From contig JASLXW010000161.1 in the NCBI GenBank assembly GCA_030740135.1, positions 1-6,316 on the forward strand: a stretch of DNA of 6,316 bases, in the 5' to 3' direction. The position numbers and the translations under genes were made by a program. Source of the DNA: Nitrospinota bacterium. GTDB lineage: Bacteria; UBA8248; JACPRG01. The notes under the pieces were generated by a model, which did not search any database, was not told where the DNA came from, and saw only the letters and a list, made by a program, of their open reading frames with translations. Of the stretch, positions 1 to 5,899 are shown piece by piece; the first letter of the stretch is position 1; the number at the start of each line of letters is the position of its first letter.

Positions 1-294
1 TGGATGGCGCCGGACGGCCGAATCCTCTATGCGAATGATTCGGCGTGCACGACATATGGATTTTCCCGTGAAGAGCTAATTCGGATGACCGTTTTCGAGC
101 TCAATCCGGATTACTCCCGGGAGAGCTGGATGGAGCTCGTGAAGCAAACAAGAGAAGCGGGCCATTCGAGGTACGAATCCCGCAATCTCCGCAAGGACGG
201 CGGGATCTTCCCGGTCGAGGTGACTGCCAACCACCTGGAATTTGGCGGCCAAGAGTATATTTTCGGGTTCGTCCGCGACATCACCGAGCGCAAG
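1..294 (+). other. PAS domain 1 with PAC tail (truncated at window start)
   Basis: Residues 1-97 are the core and C-terminal part of a PAS domain, starting at the W-M-x-P-D-G-R-I-L strand and ending FVRDITERK. The homologous PAS units 4 and 6 in the same protein have about 20 further residues before this point (the LTQFSV...A helix), so the domain begins upstream of the window. Confidence 0.85.
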
Positions 295-3222
295 GAGTCC
301 GAGGAGGCCCTGCGGCTCACGCAGTTCTCCGTCGAGCGGGCGGGGGACGGCCGATTCCAGAAGGTGAATGATGCGGCGACCCGTTGTTTCGGGTACTCCC
401 GGGAGGAGCTGCTCTCGATGTCGGTCTGGGACATCCAGCTGGATCGCTCGGCCGAGGCGTGGCCCGGGAGATGGGAGGAAATAAAGCGGACCGGGACTTC
501 CACCTTTGAAACCCGCTACGCCGCCAAGGACGGCCGGACCGTTCCGGTCGAGATAACCACCAGCTATCTGGAATTCGGAAGCAAGGAGTGGTCATTCGGC
601 TTCGTCCGCGACATCACCGAGCGCAAGCGGACGGAAGAGGCACTGCGGCCCTCCGAGGAAAGACACCGGATATTGTTCGAGCGGGCGAACAACGCCATCA
701 ATGTCCTGGACGAAACCGGGCGAATCCTCGACTGCAACCTGAAGGCATGTGAGCTGTTTGGATACGAGCGGGAGGAGCTCATCGGAAAGCCGCGGACGGA
801 GATGATGCCACCCGAGCGCCGCGCGATTCTCTCTGAAACTATCGCCCAAATCATGCGGACGGGCCAAGAGCGCTTTGAGTCCGTCGCCATCAGGAAGGAC
901 GGCGCCCATGTCCCCATCGAGGTGAGCGCGGGGGTCATCGAGCTTGACGGGAAGAAATGCCTGCTCAACTTCGTCCGCGACATCACCGAGCGCAAGGAGT
1001 CCGAGGAGACCCTTCGGCTCACGCAGTTCTCCGTCGAGCGGGCGGAAAACGCGATTTTCTGGCTCGGGCCGGACGGCCGGATTCTGAACGTGAACAATGC
1101 CGCCTGCCGCCACCTCGGGTATTCGCGGGAAGAGCTACTCTCGATGACGGTCTCGGACATCAACCCGGCGTTCCCGCCGGAGAAATGGGCCGAATATTGG
1201 CAAGAGGCCAAGAAAGGGCGGGGACTCACGTTCGAGTCCACTCAGAGACGGAAAGACGGCCGCGACGTCCCGGTCGAGATCTCCACCAACTACCTGAAGT
1301 TCAATGGAAAAGAGTACGATTTCGCTTTCGTCCGCGACATCACGGAGCGCAAGGAGGCCGAGGAAGAAACCCAGCGAATCACCGAACGGCTGTCCATGTT
1401 GATTGAGTCCTTGCCCGAGGGGGTGGCCGTCTATACGTGCGAGGCGGAGGGTGACTTCGCGGCGACCTACGTCAGCGAAAACATCCGGGAGATCACCGGA
1501 TTCACCGAAGAGGATTTCACTTCCAATCCCGGCTTCTGGGCCGAACACATCCACCCGGAAGACAGGGACGGGGTGTTTTCGAATCTCTCCGGGCTTTTCG
1601 AAACCGGTCATCACGAACATGAATACCGCTTCCAGATCGCGGATGGCTCACACAAATGGTTCGGCGACAGATTGCACCTAGTCAAGCGGCCGGATGGAAC
1701 AATCAACCATATCGAAGGTGTCTGGTTCGACATCACCGAGCGCAAGCAGGCCGAGGAGGCGTTGCGGCTCACACAGTTCTCCGTGGACCACGCGGCGCAC
1801 GCCGTCTATTGGGTGGGAGAGGACGGCCGAATCCTCTATGCCAACGAAGCGGCGCGACAAGACCTCGGATACTCCATGGATGAAATGCTCTCCCTGACGA
1901 TCCTGGACATCAATCCGGACTACTCGCCGGACCAGTGGGCGGCGCAGTGGAATCGGCTGAAAGAAAAGGGCTCCTACACTTTTGAAGGCCGAAATACGGC
2001 CAAAGACGGCCGGGACTTTCCGGTCGAAGTGACCTCAAACTATCTGGAGTTCAATGGAAAAGAGTACGTTCTCGGCTTCGCCCGCGACATCACCGACCGC
2101 AGGGAAATGCAGGAAAAGCTCCGCCAAGGCCAAAAGATGGAGGCCGTAGGCCAACTGGCCTCGGGTGTCGCCCACAACTTCAACAACATCCTCACCGTGA
2201 TCATGGGCAACGCGTCCCTCCTCGTGGAAGCGGCCGCAGACCCTGAAACCAGAAGGAGGCTGAGCAACGTCGAGAAGGCCGCGCTGAGCGGGGCCAAGAC
2301 CGTCGAACGCCTGCAAGATTTCGCGCGCAGGCGCGCAGACCGCCCCATGGGCCGGATAGACCTGAACACCGTCATCCAAGACGTGTCCGAGATGACGCGG
2401 CCCCGCTGGATGAACGAATCCGCCCAAAAAGGGATTCGCGTCGAGATGTCCGTTTATCCGGAAGCCGCGCAATCCGTCATCGAGGGGAAAGTGGCCGAGA
2501 TTCAAGAGGCCCTCATCAACCTGGTCAACAACGCCCTGGACGCCATGCCCGCGGGGGGCCGGCTCCAGCTCTCCACGGAGAACGTGGAAGGGCGGGTCCG
2601 GTTGACGGTGGCCGACACCGGACATGTCATCCCGCCCGAAATCAGAGAGCGCGTTTTCGAGCCGTTCTTCACCAGCAAAGGAGAGCAGGGAACTGGGCTG
2701 GGGCTCAGCATGGTGTACGGAATCGTCGAAAGGCACGGGGGATCGCTCGAGATCGAGAGCCCGCCCGGCGAGGGGACGATCCTGCGCCTGACCTTTCCGG
2801 TTGCCGTGGGAGAATCGAAAGAAGCTTCCACTTCGGTCCCGGCCGCCGCTCCGTCAGTATCGGGGCGCGTCCTCGTGATTGACGATGAAGAGGAAATCCC
2901 CCATTTGCTAGAATTGTGGCTCCACGCCATGGGCCTCGAAATCGAGGGCGTCTCCGACCCGCGCGAAGGTCTCAAGGCATTTCAGAACAACCCCTTCGAT
3001 CTGGTCATCACGGACCTCGGCATGCCCGACATGACCGGGTTGGAAGTCGCCAAGGCCGTCAAGGAGATCAGCCCGTCGGCGGCGGTGGTTCTCATGACGG
3101 GGTGGGGGGGGAGACCTGAACCAAGAAAAAATCACGGAATACGGCATCGACCGGATCCTGCAAAAACCCTTCAAAAAGGCGGAAGCCGTGGATACGGTTT
3201 TGGATGCCCTCAAACTCCGTGA
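1..3222 (+). CDS. Multi-PAS hybrid sensor histidine kinase, 5'-partial, frameshifted in receiver domain
   Basis: Cytoplasmic two-component hybrid kinase: PAS domains sense a signal, HisKA autophosphorylates and a receiver takes the phosphate. The frame is open through position 1 and enters in the middle of a PAS domain, so the ATG at 4 is internal and the true start lies upstream. Counting that Met as residue 1, there are six PAS units, each ending in an (F)xRDITERK-like motif near residues 89, 200, 323, 442, 575 and 692. Unit 5 (about 459-582) is a diverged PAS_3-like fold; the others resemble one another. HisKA follows with H724 in GVAHNFNN. The HATPase has its N-box at NNALDA (from residue 842), G1 at DTGHV (871-875) and G2 at GTGLGLS (896-902). 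The receiver has acidic D960/D961, phosphoacceptor D1004 and T1032. The last ~36 residues are out of frame. No membrane helix is visible in this part. Domain assignment is firm; signal and partner are unknown. Confidence 0.93.
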   Translation, partial: WMAPDGRILYANDSACTTYGFSREELIRMTVFELNPDYSRESWMELVKQTREAGHSRYESRNLRKDGGIFPVEVTANHLEFGGQEYIFGFVRDITERKESEEALRLTQFSVERAGDGRFQKVNDAATRCFGYSREELLSMSVWDIQLDRSAEAWPGRWEEIKRTGTSTFETRYAAKDGRTVPVEITTSYLEFGSKEWSFGFVRDITERKRTEEALRPSEERHRILFERANNAINVLDETGRILDCNLKACELFGYEREELIGKPRTEMMPPERRAILSETIAQIMRTGQERFESVAIRKDGAHVPIEVSAGVIELDGKKCLLNFVRDITERKESEETLRLTQFSVERAENAIFWLGPDGRILNVNNAACRHLGYSREELLSMTVSDINPAFPPEKWAEYWQEAKKGRGLTFESTQRRKDGRDVPVEISTNYLKFNGKEYDFAFVRDITERKEAEEETQRITERLSMLIESLPEGVAVYTCEAEGDFAATYVSENIREITGFTEEDFTSNPGFWAEHIHPEDRDGVFSNLSGLFETGHHEHEYRFQIADGSHKWFGDRLHLVKRPDGTINHIEGVWFDITERKQAEEALRLTQFSVDHAAHAVYWVGEDGRILYANEAARQDLGYSMDEMLSLTILDINPDYSPDQWAAQWNRLKEKGSYTFEGRNTAKDGRDFPVEVTSNYLEFNGKEYVLGFARDITDRREMQEKLRQGQKMEAVGQLASGVAHNFNNILTVIMGNASLLVEAAADPETRRRLSNVEKAALSGAKTVERLQDFARRRADRPMGRIDLNTVIQDVSEMTRPRWMNESAQKGIRVEMSVYPEAAQSVIEGKVAEIQEALINLVNNALDAMPAGGRLQLSTENVEGRVRLTVADTGHVIPPEIRERVFEPFFTSKGEQGTGLGLSMVYGIVERHGGSLEIESPPGEGTILRLTFPVAVGESKEASTSVPAAAPSVSGRVLVIDDEEEIPHLLELWLHAMGLEIEGVSDPREGLKAFQNNPFDLVITDLGMPDMTGLEVAKAVKEISPSAAVVLMTGWGGRPEPRKNHGIRHRPDPAKTLQKGGSRGYGFGCPQTP
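316..627 (+). other. PAS domain 2 with internal in-frame deletion
   Basis: This unit runs from LTQFSVERA (residue 105) to FVRDITERK (from residue 200). Compared with unit 4, which reads ...[16 protein letters not shown], it goes directly from RAGD to GRFQ. About eight residues, the first beta strand and its turn, are missing. The reading frame is kept. Ligand binding in this unit is therefore doubtful (inference). Confidence 0.8.
652..996 (+). other. PAS domain 3
   Basis: Residues about 217-331 begin [16 protein letters not shown] and end FVRDITERK. The domain is a full-length PAS plus PAC unit, more diverged from units 1, 2, 4 and 6 than these are from each other. Confidence 0.85.
1018..1353 (+). 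other. PAS domain 4
   Basis: Residues about 339-450 run from [15 protein letters not shown] to FVRDITERK. This is the best complete example of the repeated unit and serves as the reference for the deletion in unit 2. Its upstream linker DNA is almost identical to that before unit 2. Confidence 0.87.
1378..1746 (+). other. PAS domain 5 (PAS_3-like fold)
   Basis: Residues about 459-581 contain the [14 protein letters not shown] segment and the RWxxD-like KWFGDR strand typical of the PAS_3 (PF08447-type) subfamily, ending WFDITERK. It differs from the other five units in sequence and so probably joined the array separately. Confidence 0.85.
1768..2103 (+). other. PAS domain 6
   Basis: Residues about 589-700 run from [15 protein letters not shown] to FARDITDRR and lead straight into the HisKA helix. 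It is the unit closest to the kinase core. A stretch encoding DGRILYAN is nearly the same in DNA as in unit 1. Confidence 0.86.
2107..2803 (+). other. HisKA dimerisation/phosphoacceptor and HATPase_c kinase core
   Basis: The H-box sits at VAHNFNNIL with phosphoacceptor His724 (codon 2173-2175). The N-box is [14 protein letters not shown], the F-box is FEPFFTSK and the G2 box is GTGLGLS. The G1 box reads D-T-G-H-V instead of the usual D-x-G-x-G; the second glycine is replaced by Val875 (codon GTC at 2626-2628). The HNFNN form of the H-box is common in PAS-rich kinases with C-terminal receivers. Confidence 0.92.
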
Positions 3223-3247
3223 AGAAGAATCCGGCTCAAATTCATAA
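2866..3247 (+). pseudogene. C-terminal receiver (REC) domain, split by a +1 frameshift
   Basis: The receiver starts [10 protein letters not shown] and has phosphoacceptor Asp1004 in VITDLGMPD and Thr1032 in LMTGWGG. After the eight-G run at 3104-3111 the annotated frame becomes nonsense and stops at TGA 3220-3222. In the +1 frame from 3113 the sequence reads [20 protein letters not shown] and continues to a TAA at 3245-3247. That is exactly the expected end of a receiver, with the conserved Lys (codon 3164-3166) followed by Pro. Removing one G would restore the whole domain. Confidence 0.88.
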
Positions 3248-3552
3248 CCCGGAGCGACCGGGAAAACCGGGGACCCTTCGCCGGACCGTTCAACCCGAGG
3301 CGCAATCGAACCGCGAGAAACAAGTCCACTCGGATCTTTCGGCTGCGAATCCAGCTCAATCTGTAGAACGTTTCAGCCGCCCCGCTTCCCTGTCCCGCCC
3401 GTCCCGTCTCGATCCCCCCTCCCCCCGTCACTGACCCTTCCGCCGGATTCCCGGCTTCAGCCCTCTCTTCTCACCGACCGATGGATTCCGGGTCCGCTTG
3501 CGGAATGGATCGCCGGTGGATGCTTCCCGTAAAACCTGCTGCGGGAGATGGA
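3248..3552. other. Convergent intergenic spacer, no gene found
   Basis: This lies between the ends of the kinase gene (plus) and the dctM-like gene (minus). Open frames here have no credible start or domain. Short inverted repeats are present: CCCGG/CCGGG at 3248-3262, GCCGG/CCGGC at 3442-3455 and ATTCCG/CGGAAT at 3485-3506. None is followed by a T-run on either strand, so no intrinsic terminator can be called with confidence. The middle is a C-tract region described separately. Confidence 0.7.
3380..3426 (-). other. Potential G-quadruplex motif between convergent genes
   Basis: On the minus strand there are seven G-tracts of at least three: G6, G6, G3, G3, G3, G3, G4, separated by loops of 1, 8, 2, 1, 3 and 4 bases. 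The inner four tracts alone (3388-3405) satisfy the classic pattern, with loops of 2, 1 and 3. It lies about 130-170 bases past the dctM-like stop and would be G-rich in that transcript. A role in ending transcription or protecting the RNA 3' end is inference. Confidence 0.55.
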
Positions 3553-4890
3553 TCAACGGCCCAGGACGACGCGCGGCAGCCAGAGGACGATCTGCGGAAA
3601 GAGGATCACCAGCGTCAGGCCGATGAGCTGAAGCGCGACGAACGGGACGATCCCCCGGTAGATGTGGCCCGTCGAGACCCCCTCCGGCGCGACGCTCTTC
3701 AGGTAGAAAAGCGCATACCCGAAGGGGGGCGTCAGAAAAGAGGTCTGTAAATTCACGGCGATCAGAATGGCGACCCAGAGGGGGTCGAAGCCCAGGTGGG
3801 TCATCAGGGGGGCCACGACGGGGACATGGATGAACGTGATTTCGATGAAATCCAGGAAAAACCCCGCGATAAAAAGAACCAGCATGACAATCGTCAGGAC
3901 GCCCCATCTGCCGTAAGGGATCCAACGGATGAATTCCCGCACGAGGTCGTCGCCCTCCAACCCCCTGAACACCAGGCCGAACGTCGTCGCGCCCACCAGA
4001 ATGATAAAGACCATGCTGGTCAGCCGCGTCGTGGCCCACATGACGTTTCGCAGGGTCGGCAGGTTCAGCCTTCCCCTCCCCCATGCCAACAGGAGGCTGC
4101 AAAGGGCCCCCATGGCCGACGCCTCCGTCGGGGAGGCCACGCCCGCGAAGATCGAGCCCAGGACCGCCGCCATCAGGAAAAGCGGCGGCACGAGGGACTT
4201 TCCGACCCTCAGAGCCAACGCCCCCGGCGCGGCCTTCAACCGCTCCTCCCGTGTCACCACCGGCATCAAGTCCGGCCGCAGGAGGCCGTAGCCGACGATG
4301 AAGACCAGGTACAGCCCGACCAAGACAAGCCCCGGAATCACGGCCCCCATGAACAGACTCCAGACGGGGACGCCCATCATGTCCCCGAGGATGACCAGGA
4401 CGATGCTGGGCGGGATGATCTGGCCGAGCGTGCCGGAGGCGGCGATGGCGCCCGCGGCCAACTCGGGCGAATAGCCCCGCCGGAGCATCGTGGGCAGCGC
4501 CAGAAGGCCCATCGTCACCGTCGTCGCGCCGACGATGCCCGTGGACGCGGCCAGCAGGGCGCCCACGATGACGACGGAAATGGAAAGCCCGCCGCGCAGG
4601 GGACCGAACAGGGCGGACATGGTTTCCAGCAGGTCTTCGGCCAGGCCCGAGCGCTCGAGCATGACCCCCATGAAAACGAACATCGGCACGGCCAGGACGG
4701 TGAAATTGGTGATGATCCCCCAGATGCGGAGGGGGAGCAGGTTGAAGAAATCGAGGCCGAACCCGATCCACCCGAAGAAGAGCGCCAACGCCCCGATGGT
4801 GAAGGCCACGGGGTAGCCCACGAGGAGCAGGCCGAACAGGGCGACGAACATCCAAAGGGGAAGCAGGCCCAGGAACCACTCCATGCTCAC
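3553..4890 (-). CDS. TRAP transporter large permease subunit (DctM/FcbT3-like)
   Basis: This is the inner-membrane translocation subunit of a tripartite ATP-independent periplasmic transporter, which moves small organic acids driven by an ion gradient. The product is 443 residues from the ATG at 4884, the normal length for the family. It is hydrophobic throughout, with about a dozen membrane segments. Family hallmarks (from the ATG): VPMFVFMGVML near 66-76, the ASTGIVGATTVTMG segment near 113-126, GTLGQIIPPSI near 151-161, SPTEASAMGA near 251-260, and NLQTSFLTPPFGYALFYL near 378-395. The last is typical of the mannitol/chloroaromatic (FcbT3) branch. A GTG at 4890 gives two more residues, overlaps the upstream stop as GTGA and sits nine bases from a GGAGG core, so I chose it; the ATG at 4884 is the alternative. 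It is translated with the small subunit. The substrate cannot be told from this sequence. Confidence 0.95.
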   Translation of the reverse strand: MSMEWFLGLLPLWMFVALFGLLLVGYPVAFTIGALALFFGWIGFGLDFFNLLPLRIWGIITNFTVLAVPMFVFMGVMLERSGLAEDLLETMSALFGPLRGGLSISVVIVGALLAASTGIVGATTVTMGLLALPTMLRRGYSPELAAGAIAASGTLGQIIPPSIVLVILGDMMGVPVWSLFMGAVIPGLVLVGLYLVFIVGYGLLRPDLMPVVTREERLKAAPGALALRVGKSLVPPLFLMAAVLGSIFAGVASPTEASAMGALCSLLLAWGRGRLNLPTLRNVMWATTRLTSMVFIILVGATTFGLVFRGLEGDDLVREFIRWIPYGRWGVLTIVMLVLFIAGFFLDFIEITFIHVPVVAPLMTHLGFDPLWVAILIAVNLQTSFLTPPFGYALFYLKSVAPEGVSTGHIYRGIVPFVALQLIGLTLVILFPQIVLWLPRVVLGR

Positions 4891-5417
4891 GCGTCCCCCC
4901 CTCCCCCCCGCTTCGCGCCGTCCCGCCGGACAAAGAATCCGCCAATCCGCGAAAACCCCTGGAGGGCGAGAAGGAAGAAGCCTATGGGGATGGCGGCCTT
5001 GAGGATGTAGCGGGCGGGCAGGCCGCCGGGGTCGCCGGAGCCTTCGAGCACCCGCCATGACGCCGCCACGAAGTGGATAGACGTCCAGATGACCAGGACG
5101 CACGTCGGAAGGAGGAAGGCGATTCCGCCTATGAGATCGATCCGCCGTTTCCATCGGCCGGAGAGGCGGGCGTAAAAGATATCGACCCGGACGTGCCCGT
5201 CATGGAGGAAGGTGTATCCCGCTCCCAGGAGGAAGATGAGGGCGAAGAAGTGCCACTCCAGCTCCTGAAGGGCGACGGACCCGGTGTTGAAGGCATACCG
5301 GGCGACGGCCTCCCCCGCCGTGAGGAGGACCATCGCCAACGTCAGCCACGAGACCGCCCGTCCGGCCTTCTCGTTGAGGGCGTCGATGAAGCGGATGCAG
5401 GCGTGGAGGCGTTTCAT
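4887..5417 (-). CDS. TRAP transporter small permease subunit (DctQ/FcbT2-like)
   Basis: This is the four-helix membrane subunit that pairs with the large permease and helps dock the substrate-binding protein. The product is 176 residues. Membrane segments lie near residues 21-41, 52-71, 93-115 and 137-156. The family motif is clear at QELEWHFFALIFLLGAGY (51-68) followed by HDGHVRVDIFY (72-82), and the GLPARYILKAAIPIGF segment (132-147) is typical of the FcbT2 type. I chose the ATG at 5417 (MKRLHACIRF) because AGGAGAGGGG at 5435-5426 precedes it with an 8-base gap. The longer frame to 5486 adds residues unlike the family. The C-terminus KRGGGGDA comes from a G7-A-G7 tract that also holds the ribosome binding site of the next gene. 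No binding-protein gene lies upstream, so the usual PQM set is split or incomplete here. Confidence 0.93.
   Translation of the reverse strand: MKRLHACIRFIDALNEKAGRAVSWLTLAMVLLTAGEAVARYAFNTGSVALQELEWHFFALIFLLGAGYTFLHDGHVRVDIFYARLSGRWKRRIDLIGGIAFLLPTCVLVIWTSIHFVAASWRVLEGSGDPGGLPARYILKAAIPIGFFLLALQGFSRIGGFFVRRDGAKRGGGGDA
4895..4909 (-). promoter_or_regulatory. Ribosome binding site of dctM-like gene within G7-A-G7 tract
   Basis: On the minus strand seven G, one A and seven G lie just before the large permease start. The GGAGG core is nine bases from the GTG at 4890 and fifteen from the ATG at 4884, which favours the GTG. The tract is also coding for the end of the small subunit, so the two signals are superposed. 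Confidence 0.6.
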
Positions 5418-5425
5418 GCGGAGAA

Positions 5426-5435
5426 CCCCTCTCCT
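5426..5435 (-). promoter_or_regulatory. Ribosome binding site of dctQ-like gene
   Basis: AGGAGAGGGG on the minus strand ends eight bases before the ATG at 5417. It is what decides this start over the upstream in-frame ATG at 5486. Confidence 0.65.
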
Positions 5436-5458
5436 GCCGATTGAACAATGAACCGAGC

Positions 5459-5474
5459 CCGGCGGATGCGCCGG
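5459..5474. repeat. Inverted repeat, 6-bp stem, dctQ leader
   Basis: CCGGCG and CGCCGG flank a GATG loop (GC-only stem). It lies about 40 bases upstream of the dctQ-like start, so it would be a hairpin in that 5' leader. No T-run follows. Confidence 0.5.
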
Positions 5475-5538
5475 ATCGCCATGCACACGTTAGCCCGCAT
5501 TTTCCGCGAGAGGAAGAGGCAGACCTTCATTTCAGCAT

Positions 5539-5568
5539 GGCCACGGGTCGGGGGAGACCCGCTTGGCC
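5539..5568. repeat. Inverted repeat with two-part stem, dctQ leader
   Basis: The inner stem is CGGGTC (5544-5549) with GACCCG (5556-5561) around a six-base loop. An outer GGCC/GGCC pair (5539-5542 with 5565-5568) extends it across a small internal loop. No T-run follows on either strand. Confidence 0.5.
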
Positions 5569-5696
5569 GAAGAACGCGGAACGACTTGGCGCGCCCGGCG
5601 CACACCGGCCTCAAATCCGAACCGGGCAACCCGCGATCGCACCCCGATCAAGAGGCTTCCTTCTTCCATTTCCGAGAAATTCGGGCCACCCGCGGC

Positions 5697-5739
5697 GAAG
5701 CCGATTCAGCCCGACTCCCGCACCTGAATCGGGCGCTTC
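5697..5739. repeat. Perfect 9-bp inverted repeat with extended arm
   Basis: CCGATTCAG (5701-5709) is an exact reverse complement of CTGAATCGG (5724-5732) across 14 bases. GAAG (5697-5700) and CTTC (5736-5739) add four more pairs past a three-base bulge. It is a candidate operator or RNA hairpin about midway between the two divergent genes. Confidence 0.55.
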
Positions 5740-5775
5740 CACGGGATTCCCGGTCCAACCTGACTGAAGACAGGG

Positions 5776-5810
5776 AAATCCAAGGCAGGATTTTCAAGGA
5801 TTTGAAATCC
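5776..5810. promoter_or_regulatory. Cluster of four GGATTT half-sites upstream of the ferritin-like gene
   Basis: AAATCC (5776-5781), GGATTT (5788-5793), GGATTT (5798-5803) and AAATCC (5805-5810) alternate in orientation. Two hairpins that exclude each other are possible: 5776-5781 with 5788-5793, or 5788-5797 with 5802-5810 (nine pairs, one bulge). The cluster ends 14 bases before the AAGGAGG, so it could be an operator or a leader switch (inference). Confidence 0.4.
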
Positions 5811-5824
5811 ACCCTCAAGACCTG

Positions 5825-5831
5825 AAGGAGG
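5825..5831 (+). promoter_or_regulatory. Strong Shine-Dalgarno for the ATG at 5839
   Basis: AAGGAGG lies seven bases before the ATG at 5839. It is the best ribosome binding site in the window, yet the frame it serves stops after 11 codons. This is the main evidence that the following gene is frameshifted near its start. Confidence 0.75.
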
Positions 5832-5838
5832 CGTGGCG

Positions 5839-5874
5839 ATGGACAGCCGGGAATTTGCCAAGCGGATTCCTTGA
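5839..5874 (+). pseudogene. Displaced N-terminus of the ferritin-like gene (or 11-codon leader ORF)
   Basis: The frame reads MDSREFAKRIP then TGA. Moving by one base at about 5866-5870 gives LDRATENAKK and joins the long frame that passes the ATG at 5900. The joined product MDSREFAKRI-LDRATENAKKMKE is a natural helix-forming N-terminus. The alternative is a separate short leader peptide, with the long frame starting at TTG 5855 or ATG 5900, neither of which has a good ribosome binding site. Confidence 0.65.
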
Positions 5875-5899
5875 CAGGGCGACGGAAAACGCCAAGAAA

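Larger units (their letters stand above)
5418..5838. other. Divergent intergenic region with several inverted repeats
   Basis: This lies between the dctQ-like gene (minus) and the ferritin-like gene (plus) and must hold the promoters of both. The frame 5448-5825 (plus, 125 codons) is arginine-rich, lacks a good ribosome binding site and shows no known domain, so I do not call it. No convincing -35/-10 pair was found on either strand. The region contains inverted repeats at 5459-5474, 5539-5568, 5697-5739 and 5776-5810, listed separately. Confidence 0.65.

Noticed and set aside
4..6. ATG at 4 as the start of the kinase gene
   Set aside because: The codon before it is in frame (Trp), and the PAS domain it enters is already under way, as units 4 and 6 show.
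3442..3506. Short hairpins as terminators for the convergent genes
   Set aside because: Stems are 5-6 bp and no T-run follows on either strand.
3428..4945. Minus-strand 505-codon open frame
   Set aside because: It is a shifted frame over the large permease gene with Arg/Gly/Pro-rich low-complexity translation and no family motif.
3796..5010. Plus-strand 404-codon open frame opposite the TRAP genes
   Set aside because: It is rich in His, Gln, Asp, Arg and Pro with no domain, which is typical of the antisense of hydrophobic coding DNA. The minus-strand TRAP proteins match their families along their full lengths.
5587..5602. Sigma-54-like TGGC-N9-GCA match on the plus strand
   Set aside because: The GG and GC spacing fits, but the TT before GC is missing, and such GC-rich matches are expected by chance here.
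5448..5825. Plus-strand 125-codon frame in the divergent spacer
   Set aside because: It is arginine-rich, has no good ribosome binding site and no recognisable motif, and runs through the inverted repeats. It could be a small gene, but nothing supports it.
5871..5876. TTGACA, a perfect -35 box on the plus strand
   Set aside because: It lies inside the start of the coding region, and no TATAAT-like box follows at 16-18 bases. It encodes part of the LDRAT segment.
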